Assembly: GCA_965229115.1 (NCBI GenBank)
Contig: CBDDIR010000003.1
Coordinates: 1,674,001-1,738,000, forward strand
Direction: 5' to 3'
Source of the DNA: UBA7672 sp965229115
GTDB lineage: Bacteria > Pseudomonadota > Alphaproteobacteria > Caulobacterales > Hyphomonadaceae
Length of the DNA: 64,000 bases
Within the stretch, counting starts at the first letter, position 1, and the number at the start of each line of letters is the position of its first letter. The notes beneath the pieces were generated by a model that was given only the letters and a program-made list of their open reading frames with translations, was not told the origin of the DNA and made no database searches. The position numbers and the translations under genes were made by a program. Below, one piece after another: positions 15,231 through 24,017 of this stretch.

Positions 15231-17390
15231 GTGCGCGCACTCGTCTCATGGGCGGCCAAGGCTTTGGCGGCGCTTGCGCTGTCTGCAGCCACGCTGACCG
15301 GCGCAGCCTTTGCTCAGGCAACTGCCAGCAGCCCGCACGCCGACGTCACAATCGTCTTCGAACGCTCAGCCGCTACGCCGGGCGACAGCTTCCTCGGCGC
15401 CCTGAAGTTCGATCTTGCCGAGGGCTGGCACGTTTACTGGCGCAATCCGGGCGACAGCGGTCTGCCGCCTGAAGCGATCTGGACCGAAACGCCGGGCGTC
15501 ACCTTCGGCGACTTCCGCTTCCCGGTCCCGCACGCGCTGCCGCTCGCGACCCTGATGAATTATGGCTACGAGCATCAAGTCGTCCTGCCATTCCAGATCA
15601 CCATCGCAGCAGACGCAAAGCCCGGCTCAGAGATCCCGATCGCCGGCAAGATCGAATATCTGATCTGCGCCGACATCTGCATTCCTGAATCGGTCAACCT
15701 TTCGACCACGCTGAAGATCGCGGACACGGTCGAGCCGGACGCCACGGGCGGCGCCATCATCGCCGAAGTCCTGCCGCACATTCCGGTGGCGCTCACGGGC
15801 AAGGCGACGGTCGAACGCACGGCCAAGGGCTTCCGCATCTCAGCCGTCGACACCGGCGTTGCCGGCGCCGTGCCGAGCGCGAAAGATATCCGCTTCTTCC
15901 CGGATGGCCCGGAAGTCTCGAACCCCGCCAAGCAGGTCGTGAAGACCGGCTCCGAAGGCGTCTCGATCGAAGTGGTTGCCTCTGACTTTGCGAAAGACGG
16001 CGATCAGGATCTGTCGGGCATCATCGCCATCACGGATGGCAAAGGCTTCGCACGCGGCTGGGAAATCAAGTCTGTCCCCGGTCCGCTTCCGCCGGGCGTC
16101 GACACCGCGACCTTCGTCAATGCCGCAGCCGGCGCTGGCGATGCAGCGTCGAACGCCGCGGCCGCCCCGCCCATGGGCTTCGCCGAAATCCTGTTCACGC
16201 TGGGCCTCGCCTTCGTTGGCGGTCTGGTGCTGAACCTGATGCCCTGCGTCCTTCCGGTTCTCACCATCAAGGCGGCTGGTCTCGTCCACACGGCGCACAA
16301 TCCGAAAGAGTCACGCGCCCACGGCATCGCCTACACGGCGGGCGTGGTCGTCTGCTTCGCCGCCATCGGCGCGATCCTGCTGGCGTTGCGCGCTGCGGGC
16401 GAGCAGGCGGGCCTCGGCTTCCAGCTCCAGTATCCGCCCGTCACCGCCTTCTTCGCGCTGATCATGTTCGCGGTCGGTCTCAACCTGCTCGGCGTGTTCG
16501 AGATTGGCGGTTCGCTGATGGGCGTCGGCAGCGGGCTTGCCGAACGCGGCGGTTCATCCGGCGCGTTCTTCACCGGCCTGCTGGCAGCCTTTGTCGGCGC
16601 GCCCTGCGTCGGCCCGTTCATGGCCCCGGCTTTTGCCACGGCGCTCGCGCAACCCGCGCCCATAGTCATGGCTACCTTCGTCATGGTCGGTCTCGGTCTG
16701 GCTGCTCCGTTCCTTCTGCTCAGCTTCACGCCGGCCTTCGCCAAGGTCCTGCCGAAGCCGGGCCGCTGGATGGAAACATTCCGCCAGGTCTTGGCCTTCC
16801 CGATGTTCATCACTGTGCTGTGGCTGCTCTGGGTACTTGCCGGCCAGTCGGATGCAGAGGGCGTCATCGCCGTTCTCGCTGGCGCGATCGCTCTCGGCTT
16901 CGGCATCTGGCTCGCCAAGAAGATCGGGCGGGGCGGCGTCGGCCGCGCGATTGCCGCGCTCGTCATCCTCGCCGCCTTCGTCGCGCCCGCCGCATGGACC
17001 GTGTGGCCGAAGCAGGAAGCCGAAGCCTCCGCCACGACCATCGCCGCCAACGCCTGGTCGCCCGAGAAGGTCGCCGAGCTTCAGGGCGAGGGCCGCGTGA
17101 TCTTCGTCGACTTCACCGCACGCTGGTGCGTCACATGCCAGTTCAACAAGGGCGCGATGCACGACCCCAGCGTCGCAAAGACGTTCACCGACCTCAACGT
17201 GGCGTTCCTTGAGGCTGACTGGACCAAAAAAGACAAAGTGATCGCCGATGAGCTTGCCAAGCACGGCGCAGCGGGCGTTCCTCTGTATCTCGTCTATCCC
17301 GCTTCTGGTGGCGCGCCGCAGAAGCTCGATCAGATCCTGACGCCCGGCATGATCGAACAGGCTGTGCGGCAAGCGGCAGGGTCTCTCTAG
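15231..17390 (+). CDS. DsbD/ScsB-like thiol-disulfide interchange protein
   Basis: 719 residues. After a signal peptide comes a periplasmic ScsB-type domain (EGWHVYWRNPGDSGLPPEA, and the Cys pair in LICADICIPE). A CcdA-like membrane domain of about eight helices carries the redox cysteines in NLMPCVLPVLTIK and GAPCVGPFMAPAFA. The C-terminal thioredoxin domain has WCVTC. The protein passes electrons from cytoplasmic thioredoxin to periplasmic thiols. Start is GTG 15231. A periplasmic redoxin gene follows 52 bases later and is a plausible client. Confidence 0.92.
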   Translation: MRALVSWAAKALAALALSAATLTGAAFAQATASSPHADVTIVFERSAATPGDSFLGALKFDLAEGWHVYWRNPGDSGLPPEAIWTETPGVTFGDFRFPVPHALPLATLMNYGYEHQVVLPFQITIAADAKPGSEIPIAGKIEYLICADICIPESVNLSTTLKIADTVEPDATGGAIIAEVLPHIPVALTGKATVERTAKGFRISAVDTGVAGAVPSAKDIRFFPDGPEVSNPAKQVVKTGSEGVSIEVVASDFAKDGDQDLSGIIAITDGKGFARGWEIKSVPGPLPPGVDTATFVNAAAGAGDAASNAAAAPPMGFAEILFTLGLAFVGGLVLNLMPCVLPVLTIKAAGLVHTAHNPKESRAHGIAYTAGVVVCFAAIGAILLALRAAGEQAGLGFQLQYPPVTAFFALIMFAVGLNLLGVFEIGGSLMGVGSGLAERGGSSGAFFTGLLAAFVGAPCVGPFMAPAFATALAQPAPIVMATFVMVGLGLAAPFLLLSFTPAFAKVLPKPGRWMETFRQVLAFPMFITVLWLLWVLAGQSDAEGVIAVLAGAIALGFGIWLAKKIGRGGVGRAIAALVILAAFVAPAAWTVWPKQEAEASATTIAANAWSPEKVAELQGEGRVIFVDFTARWCVTCQFNKGAMHDPSVAKTFTDLNVAFLEADWTKKDKVIADELAKHGAAGVPLYLVYPASGGAPQKLDQILTPGMIEQAVRQAAGSL

Positions 17391-17442
17391 GACTTCAACT
17401 CAAACGCTGACCCCTTCAAACGGGCAACAACGGGAGAAGAAG

Positions 17443-18074
<632 letters not shown>

Positions 18075-18078
<4 letters not shown>

Positions 18079-18566
18079 AAATCGCGCGACGCTTTGCACG
18101 TGTTGGCCGCCGCGGAGTTCAGCTTCGCGGCGGTCTTCGTTTGCGCCACAGCTCCGTTGCCAACAGCCGGCGCAATCTCCACCGCGTCCTTCAGCATGTG
18201 AGACAGTCGTGACAGCGCGGCCGCCTGGGTGGTTCCTGTCGACGCAGCAGATGCAATCTTCAGCTGCGCATCCGTCTCCTCCGCCATACCACGGAAGATG
18301 CAGCGCAGATCCGTCGGTCCGCCGCGCTGATCGATCTCGAGCGACAGACGGCTGGTCGCCAGCCCGAAGCGCTGAAGGTCACCCACCAGCGAGGGCGTCA
18401 GGGGAGCAGGCTTCAGCCCCACCTTCGCCTTAGCCGCCGTCTGCGCCGAATTCACCTCCACCAGCAACCGGCTGGCTTCTGACTTCACTTGCTCAGGGAG
18501 CGTCTGCGCCAACGCGGGCAGGGCAAGGCCAACAGCAAGTGCCATAACGGCAAGAGTGCGCTTCAT
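18075..18566 (-). CDS. Secreted protein of unknown function
   Basis: Start chosen at ATG 18566 because GGAGGC stands 7 bases upstream and a clear signal peptide follows (MKRTLAVMALAVGLALPALA). 163 residues in all; the mature part is helical, rich in Ala, with two Cys (LRCIFRGM and NTCKAS) that could form a disulfide. I do not recognise the family. It ends in a four-base convergent overlap with the redoxin gene and is 54 bases downstream of the next minus-strand gene, so the two may be one transcript. Confidence 0.65.
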
Positions 18567-18619
18567 CGCGCCAGCCTCCATCACGCCCGTTAAAGCTTCG
18601 CGAAAGCCACAACCGGGCC

Positions 18620-19660
18620 CTATTGCCCCTCGGACACATCGATGCTGCCGATATACGGCTTGATCGCCTGCCGTGGCCGCCCCTCGCGCTCCAGTTGGCG
18701 CGCGCCCGCGAGGATCGAAGGCAGCGCGTAATTGCCTTCGTGGCAGGCATACTCGTAGGGCGGATGTGGCGACGTATTCAGTGCCATCTCGCCAGACCAT
18801 GTGCGCGTGTAGAGCGCCGGGTCTTCCACCGTGAACCGATACAGCACCTGTCCATCCGACCAGCGCGAGAACCGCTCGGTGAGTTTCCCGGTCGCCGAGA
18901 TGTAGGATCGCTGGCCCGGATGCGGGTTCACCGTCTCCACCACCAGCGTATCGCCCTCATACCAGCCCACACTGTCGCCGCCCCATTTCGGTATCGCCGC
19001 CGGACCATGCGTCTTGCCGATCGGGATAATCCGCACGTCGTGGATCATCTCGGTCAGGATCATCACCGCATCCGGCGTCTGCACGATCTGATACGTGTTG
19101 TTGTAGAGCCCATTGCTCAGCACCGGCCCCGCGCTGCGAGTGAAGCTCATCAGGCAACGCTCAGACTGCGGCCGAACCTCTGGCCCATCGACATCCTGCG
19201 CGCGCGGCCTCTGCGCCTCGCGATAGGGGATCATCCCGTCCGGCGGGTCGACGACCCATGCAGTACGATACTCGCCCTTCACCTGCGCATAGCTCGCACC
19301 CGGATCCATCCAGAAGCGATTGTAGCCGCGCGACGTATTCCGGTCCGCCAGCAGCCGTTGCGACGACGCCTCGTCCACGCTCGACAGCGAGCTCTCCTGC
19401 GCCCCCGCCGCCGTCAGCCCGTGCTGGCGCGCCAGCAGGTCCGCCTCGCGCTGGCTCACCGTCACGCCCGAGGCGCGCTCAGGTCGCTCCATTCCCGTGA
19501 GAGACGTATTGGTCCAGTAGCCCTGCAGATCGGGCGCGCCCCAGCTTGTCTTGGGCGCCTCGTAGGCGGGTGGGGATGGGCTCTGGGCGGCTGGCTGGGC
19601 GCACACGGGCGCAGCCATCAGTCCGGCGATGGTCAACAGAGCGGGCAGGCGCGTTTTCAT
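18620..19660 (-). CDS. Secreted conserved protein of unknown function
   Basis: 346 residues from ATG 19660, with GGAGAAGG upstream and a signal peptide ending in CAQPAA. The sequence is typical of a large family of periplasmic proteins seen in sphingomonads, Caulobacterales and acidobacteria: WGAPDLQGYWTN near the start, RCL, NNTYQIVQTPDAVMILTEM, and WEGDTLVVETVN-like YEGDTLVVETVN. No function is known to me and no catalytic motif is evident. The promoter region is shared with divergent hisS. Confidence 0.75.
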   Translation of the reverse strand: MKTRLPALLTIAGLMAAPVCAQPAAQSPSPPAYEAPKTSWGAPDLQGYWTNTSLTGMERPERASGVTVSQREADLLARQHGLTAAGAQESSLSSVDEASSQRLLADRNTSRGYNRFWMDPGASYAQVKGEYRTAWVVDPPDGMIPYREAQRPRAQDVDGPEVRPQSERCLMSFTRSAGPVLSNGLYNNTYQIVQTPDAVMILTEMIHDVRIIPIGKTHGPAAIPKWGGDSVGWYEGDTLVVETVNPHPGQRSYISATGKLTERFSRWSDGQVLYRFTVEDPALYTRTWSGEMALNTSPHPPYEYACHEGNYALPSILAGARQLEREGRPRQAIKPYIGSIDVSEGQ

Positions 19661-19798
19661 GGCCTTCTCCAGCATCCCCAAATGCGCCCCGAACCCGCAG
19701 CCTGTCAGCCGCCGCCCCGTTAAGCAATGCACGGTTGCCTGATGGTTGCCCCTGCGGTTCCCATAGGCTATCTGCCGAGCCCATGTCGGATGGCCATC

Positions 19799-21277
19799 AT
19801 GTCAACGGACGAGCAACAGGGCGCGCAGCAGCGCCGGCCGGAAGCCCGCAAGCCGCGGGGATTTCCTGATCGAACGGCGGCAGTGATTGCCGCCGAACGG
19901 AAGCTCGTTGACTCCATAAGCGCCGTTTATCAGCGCTGGGGCTTCGATGCCCTGGATACCGGCCCGTTCGAGTACGTTGACGCTCTCGGCAAGTTCCTGC
20001 CCGATACCGACCGTCCCAACGAAGGCGTCTTCGCGCTGCAGGACGATGACGAGCAATGGATCGCCCTTCGATACGATCATACCGCTCCGCTCGCCCGCTA
20101 TGTGGCCGAGAACTGGGAGCGTATCCCCAAGCCCTTCCGCCGCTATTCGGCCGGTCCCGTCTGGCGCAACGAGAAGCCGGGCCCGTTCCGCTTCCGCGAA
20201 TTCATCCAGTGCGACGCTGACTCGGTCGGCGTAGCCGGCCCCGCAGCCGACGCAGAGATGATCGCGATCGCCGCCGAAGCGATGCAGGCCGCCGGCGCGC
20301 AGCGTGGCGAATATGTGATCCGCGTGAACTCCCGCCAGCTTCTTGATGGTATCATGGAAACCGCCGGCGTGATCGACCCCGCCCAGCGCGGCACGGTGCT
20401 GCGTGCGCTGGATAAGTTCGACAAGTTTGGCGTCGAAGGCGTGACGCTCCTCCTCGGCAAGGGGCGCAAGGATGAGTCTGGCGACGTCACGCAGGGGGCA
20501 GGGCTCCAGGCCAACCAGATCGACGTCCTGCTCGAATTCATCACCGCCCGTTCCACCTCCCGCGCCGAAACCGCTCGCAAGCTGGCGAACTCCGTCGGCA
20601 TGACCCGCTCGGGCGCAACTGGTGTTGCTGAACTGGCCGAGATCGACTCCATCCTCACCGCGCTGGGCATCGGCGACGATGCCGCCGCCTTCGATCCCTC
20701 CATCGTGCGCGGCCTCGAATACTACACCGGCCCCGTCTTCGAGGCCGAGTTCCTCCGCGAGTTCCGCGACGCAGACGGCAACGCGCTGCGCTTCGGCTCG
20801 GTCGGCGGCGGTGGCCGTTACGATGGCCTCGTCGCCCGCTTCCGCGGCGAACCCGCGCCCGCCACCGGCTTCTCCGTCGGCGTCAGCCGCCTTGCCGCCG
20901 CAATGGCCGCAACCGGCGAAGAAAAGGTGCAGGGCCCGGTCCTCGTCCTCGTCCTCGACAAGGACCAGCTGGCTGATTACGCGACGCTCGCCTCCGACCT
21001 TCGCCGGGCCGGCGTCCGCGCCGAGATGTATCTCGGCTCGTCCGGCATGAAGCCGCAGATGAAATACGCCGACCGCCGCAACTCGCCCGCCGTCGTTATC
21101 GTCGGCGGCAATGAGCGCGAGAAGGGCGTCGTCACCATCAAGGATCTCAACGCCGGCGCCGCAGCCGCCAAGGGCCTGACCGACAACGAAGCCTGGCGCA
21201 GCGAGCGTCCGGGCCAGTTCGAATGCCCGCGTTCCGAAATGGTCGCCCGCATCAAAGCCATCACAGGCACGCCGTGA
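19799..21277 (+). CDS. hisS: Histidyl-tRNA synthetase
   Basis: 492 residues from ATG 19799; ATG 19790 is an equally possible start and neither has a strong ribosome-binding site. Class II synthetase: motif 2 is in YSAGPVWRNEKPGPFRFREF and the histidine A motif in VRGLEYYTGPVFEAE; the anticodon-binding domain covers ~390 to the end (GPVLVLVLDK, RAEMYLGSSGMKPQMKYADR). It charges tRNA-His. It is translationally coupled to hisZ by a GTGA overlap, placing protein synthesis and His biosynthesis in one operon. Confidence 0.95.
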   Translation: MSTDEQQGAQQRRPEARKPRGFPDRTAAVIAAERKLVDSISAVYQRWGFDALDTGPFEYVDALGKFLPDTDRPNEGVFALQDDDEQWIALRYDHTAPLARYVAENWERIPKPFRRYSAGPVWRNEKPGPFRFREFIQCDADSVGVAGPAADAEMIAIAAEAMQAAGAQRGEYVIRVNSRQLLDGIMETAGVIDPAQRGTVLRALDKFDKFGVEGVTLLLGKGRKDESGDVTQGAGLQANQIDVLLEFITARSTSRAETARKLANSVGMTRSGATGVAELAEIDSILTALGIGDDAAAFDPSIVRGLEYYTGPVFEAEFLREFRDADGNALRFGSVGGGGRYDGLVARFRGEPAPATGFSVGVSRLAAAMAATGEEKVQGPVLVLVLDKDQLADYATLASDLRRAGVRAEMYLGSSGMKPQMKYADRRNSPAVVIVGGNEREKGVVTIKDLNAGAAAAKGLTDNEAWRSERPGQFECPRSEMVARIKAITGTP

Positions 21278-22383
21278 TCCTCTCGACGCAGGCTGCAGCG
21301 GCGCTCGCGCGCATTGCCCGGGTCAGCGGCGTCCGCGCCGAGCCGCAAACGCTGATGCCTGCCGAGATCGTGCTGGAGCTGTCGGGCGAGATCGTGCGTT
21401 CGCGCCTCTGCACCTTTACCGACGCCAGCGGGAAGGAGCACTGCCTCCGCCCGGACCTGACGACGCCGATCGCCCAGATGGTTGCGTCCAATGAGCTGCC
21501 CGTCGCGCGCTATTACCAATCCGGCCCCGTTTATCGCCTGCCGCCGCGCGGCTCGAACGATCCGGTCGAACACCTACAGATCGGCTTCGAATGGTTCGGC
21601 AATGGCGGCTCGCCGGCGGAGGACGCCGAAGCGCTCGCAGTTGCACTGGAAGCCGCGCAGGCTGGCGGCGCCACGGGCGCGACTGTCCGCTTCGGTGACG
21701 TCGCCATCTATCACGCCGTGCTCGCCGCGCTCGACCTGTCGCCGCAATGGCGCGATCGCCTGCGCCGCGCCTTCTCGCGCCGCAAGGGTCCGCGCGAACT
21801 GCTCGAAGCCGCCGCCAGCAATCAGGCGCAACCGACGGGCGCCGTGGCTCGCCTCGGTGCACTCGGGGCGGCCGAAGCAGCGCAGGGCGTCCGTGAAGAG
21901 ATCGCCCGCCTCGGCGTCGATCCTGTTGGCCGCACCGTGGAAGACGTCGCCGCTCGCTTGCGCGAGAAGGCCGCCGACGTCGCTCCTGCCGCTGCCGTCG
22001 CCAACGCCCTGAGCAGCTATCTCAAGGTCAGCGCGCCGGTTGCGACAAGCCTTGATGCGCTCCGCACCTTCGCCGCCAGCACCGGCCTCGATCTCTCCGA
22101 AGCGCTCGACGCTTACGCCGAACGCCTGGCCCTGATCGCCAAGCACAAGCCGCCCTTCTGGGCCAACGCTGTGTTCAGCGCCGAAGCCGGCCGCCGCTTC
22201 GAATACTATGACGGCTTCGTCTTCGAACTCTCGCGCGAGAACGCCGCTGACCGTCCCATCGTGTCCGGCGGGCGCTATGATGGCCTGATCTCGCGCCTCA
22301 GCGGCGGCGACAAGCAGGCCAGCGCCATAGGCGCCGCGCTGCGTGCAGATAGGCTGGGCCAGAACGGGCAGGGAGCGCGCTGA
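21274..22383 (+). CDS. hisZ: ATP phosphoribosyltransferase regulatory subunit
   Basis: 369 residues from GTG 21274, whose bases overlap the hisS stop. HisZ is a catalytically dead class II synthetase homologue: it keeps CLRPDLTTPIAQ, ARYYQSGPVYRLPPRGS and RFEYYDGFVFEL but lacks an anticodon-binding domain. It forms a hetero-octamer with the short HisG and conveys histidine feedback. The hisG ATG overlaps its stop (TGATG), so the subunits are made in step. Confidence 0.95.
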   Translation: MILSTQAAAALARIARVSGVRAEPQTLMPAEIVLELSGEIVRSRLCTFTDASGKEHCLRPDLTTPIAQMVASNELPVARYYQSGPVYRLPPRGSNDPVEHLQIGFEWFGNGGSPAEDAEALAVALEAAQAGGATGATVRFGDVAIYHAVLAALDLSPQWRDRLRRAFSRRKGPRELLEAAASNQAQPTGAVARLGALGAAEAAQGVREEIARLGVDPVGRTVEDVAARLREKAADVAPAAAVANALSSYLKVSAPVATSLDALRTFAASTGLDLSEALDAYAERLALIAKHKPPFWANAVFSAEAGRRFEYYDGFVFELSRENAADRPIVSGGRYDGLISRLSGGDKQASAIGAALRADRLGQNGQGAR

Positions 22384-23141
22384 TGACCTCGCTGATCCTC
22401 GCCGTCCCGTCCAAGGGCCGCCTGAAAGAGCAGGCTGAAGAGTTCTTCGCCAAGGCCGGCTTCCGCATCGAAGCCATCGGCGGCGCACGTGGGTACTTCG
22501 CCCGCATCGCCGGTCTGCCCGATGTTGAAGTCCGCCTCCTGTCGGCCAGCGAGATCGCTTCGGGCGTCATCTCCGGCGACATCCATGTCGGCGTTAGCGG
22601 CGAAGACCTGTTGCGTGAACAGGCCGGCGATCTTGATCGCGTCGTCCACCTGCTTGTCCCGCTCGGCTTCGGCCGGGCCGATCTCGTCGTGGCCGCGCCC
22701 AAGAGCTGGCTCGACGTTGAAACCATGGCTGATGTCGATGACGTCGCCGCGCGCATGGAAGCCTCCACCGGCCGCAAGATCCGCGTCGCCACCAAGTATG
22801 TCCGCTCCACCCGCCGCTTCTTCACGGAGGAGGGCGTCGGCCACTATCGCATCGTCGAGAGCGCAGGCGCTACGGAAGGCGCACCCGCCGCCGGCGTTGC
22901 GGAACTCGTCGTCGACATTACCACCACTGGTGCAACGCTCGAGAGCAACGGCCTCAAGATCCTCCAGGATGGTGTCATCCTCCGCAGCCAGGCGCAGCTC
23001 GCTGCCAGCCTCGATGCGGAATGGTCGCCGGAAGCGATCGCAGCACTCACGCAAATGGTGCAGGGGATGGAGGCCGCGACCGGCGCAGCCACCGACCGGC
23101 TGGCCGGTTTTGTGAAGGCGCTGAACGATACGCGGGCGTGA
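22383..23141 (+). CDS. hisG: ATP phosphoribosyltransferase catalytic subunit, short form
   Basis: 252 residues. HisG joins ATP and PRPP in the first step of histidine synthesis. Motifs visible: LAVPSKGRLKEQ at the start, GVSGEDLL, RVATKYVRSTRRFF, and the PRPP loop VDITTTGATLESNGL. It lacks the C-terminal regulatory domain, as expected when HisZ is present. It is the last gene of hisS-hisZ-hisG; the following ~190 bases show only a weak hairpin (23182-23197). Confidence 0.96.
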   Translation: MTSLILAVPSKGRLKEQAEEFFAKAGFRIEAIGGARGYFARIAGLPDVEVRLLSASEIASGVISGDIHVGVSGEDLLREQAGDLDRVVHLLVPLGFGRADLVVAAPKSWLDVETMADVDDVAARMEASTGRKIRVATKYVRSTRRFFTEEGVGHYRIVESAGATEGAPAAGVAELVVDITTTGATLESNGLKILQDGVILRSQAQLAASLDAEWSPEAIAALTQMVQGMEAATGAATDRLAGFVKALNDTRA

Positions 23142-23332
23142 TCGCACCGCGAGCCCGATTCCATCCGGTATCAGAACCTCCGCTGCAATGTTGCAGCTGC
23201 GAAGGCTTTTCGAGGTGAAATCACCCCCTCACGCCCGATAGGTCGGAAGAAACGGGCCAATCCATGCCCACGCCCGATAACGGATACGTAAGATGCCGCT
23301 TGACTCTGCGCGAGGTTCGCTACAGTTTAATA

Positions 23333-23427
23333 CTCGAACTGCTTCGGCGGTTTGGCGTTTCGGGGAGGAAACGCTCGTATCAGACCCTTTTAGTGGCGGC
23401 GCGGTAATCGCGCCGCCCTTTTTCTTT
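23333..23427 (+). ncRNA. Candidate small RNA with three hairpins
   Basis: Three structures follow one another. Hairpin 1 is AACTGC-TTCG-GCGGTT (23337-23352), a stem closed by a C(UUCG)G tetraloop. Hairpin 2 is GCGTTTC-GGGGAG-GAAACGC (23355-23374), a perfect 7-bp stem with a G-rich loop. Hairpin 3 is a perfect 9-bp GC stem (23395-23403 with 23409-23417) followed by CTTTTTCTTT, a classic terminator. TTGACT at 23300 and TTTAAT at 23326 are promoter-like, though the 20-base spacing is long. No coding frame of note lies inside. It could instead be the 3' end of the hisG transcript. Confidence 0.55.
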
Positions 23428-23946
23428 GTATCCGGGCGTTCCGCGCGCTGTTTGCCGTCACCGGATTGAACTCACCCTGACGAATCCCACCTGTCGCGTC
23501 GATGAACGGGCGCAGGTTCAGCTTCCGAAAACGTGCCGGCGCCAAAGGATTCGCCAATCGCGAGAGCGGATGGCCAGAATGAAGTCGGGGCGACCCGTCG
23601 CCAGGTCGCCCCTTCCTTTGGCATTCCGAAGTTCGTTATTTGCTCGCTTCGCCCGGGGTCAGGATGGGCTCGGCGCTTCGAACTTCTCGAAAAACAATAA
23701 AGACATATCGATAATCAAGCAATCCTGTAAGTGGAGTTACAAGGCGGAATATGCAGGTATTGGCGAACTGGAATTGCTTGCCGCCCCGTTTGGGTTTGGG
23801 GAAAGAGTTTTCCCGGCAATGCCACTTCCGCCGGATCAGATTCTGCCGAAGCCTGCTTCCGTCGATCATTGCACCAGCATCGACTTGATCGGTCACGGCG
23901 ACGTGAAGCCGGTTGCCATCCTGGAATCGTGTCGCGCCAAACGAAA
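23428..23946. other. Gene-poor stretch before groEL
   Basis: No protein with recognisable character is present. The stretch holds a terminator-like hairpin (23587-23619) and an AT-richer patch at about 23688-23765, unlike the surrounding DNA. A 178-codon frame from 23426 to 23962 is open, but its composition is not protein-like and it crosses two terminators. Confidence 0.45.
23587..23619 (+). terminator. Terminator-like hairpin in the hisG-groEL gap
   Basis: A 9-bp perfect stem GGGGCGACC (23587-23595) with 23604-23612 has an 8-base loop and tail TTCCTTT. With no gene before it, it may end a second untranslated transcript. Confidence 0.55.
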
Positions 23947-23970
23947 AGGGCGGCTCGATTGAGCCGCCCT
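23947..23970 (-). terminator. groEL terminator
   Basis: A perfect 10-bp stem (23947-23956 with 23961-23970) with loop GATT is followed, on the minus strand, by TTTTCGTTT. It lies 48 bases past the groEL stop. Confidence 0.85.
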
Positions 23971-24017
23971 TCCGTATCTGGTTCGACCTGAGTCGAGCCG
24001 TGACTTGCTAGGATGGA

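Noticed and set aside
23426..23962. 178-codon plus-strand frame in the hisG-groEL gap
   Set aside because: Composition is not protein-like, and the frame crosses two terminator hairpins; no family likeness.
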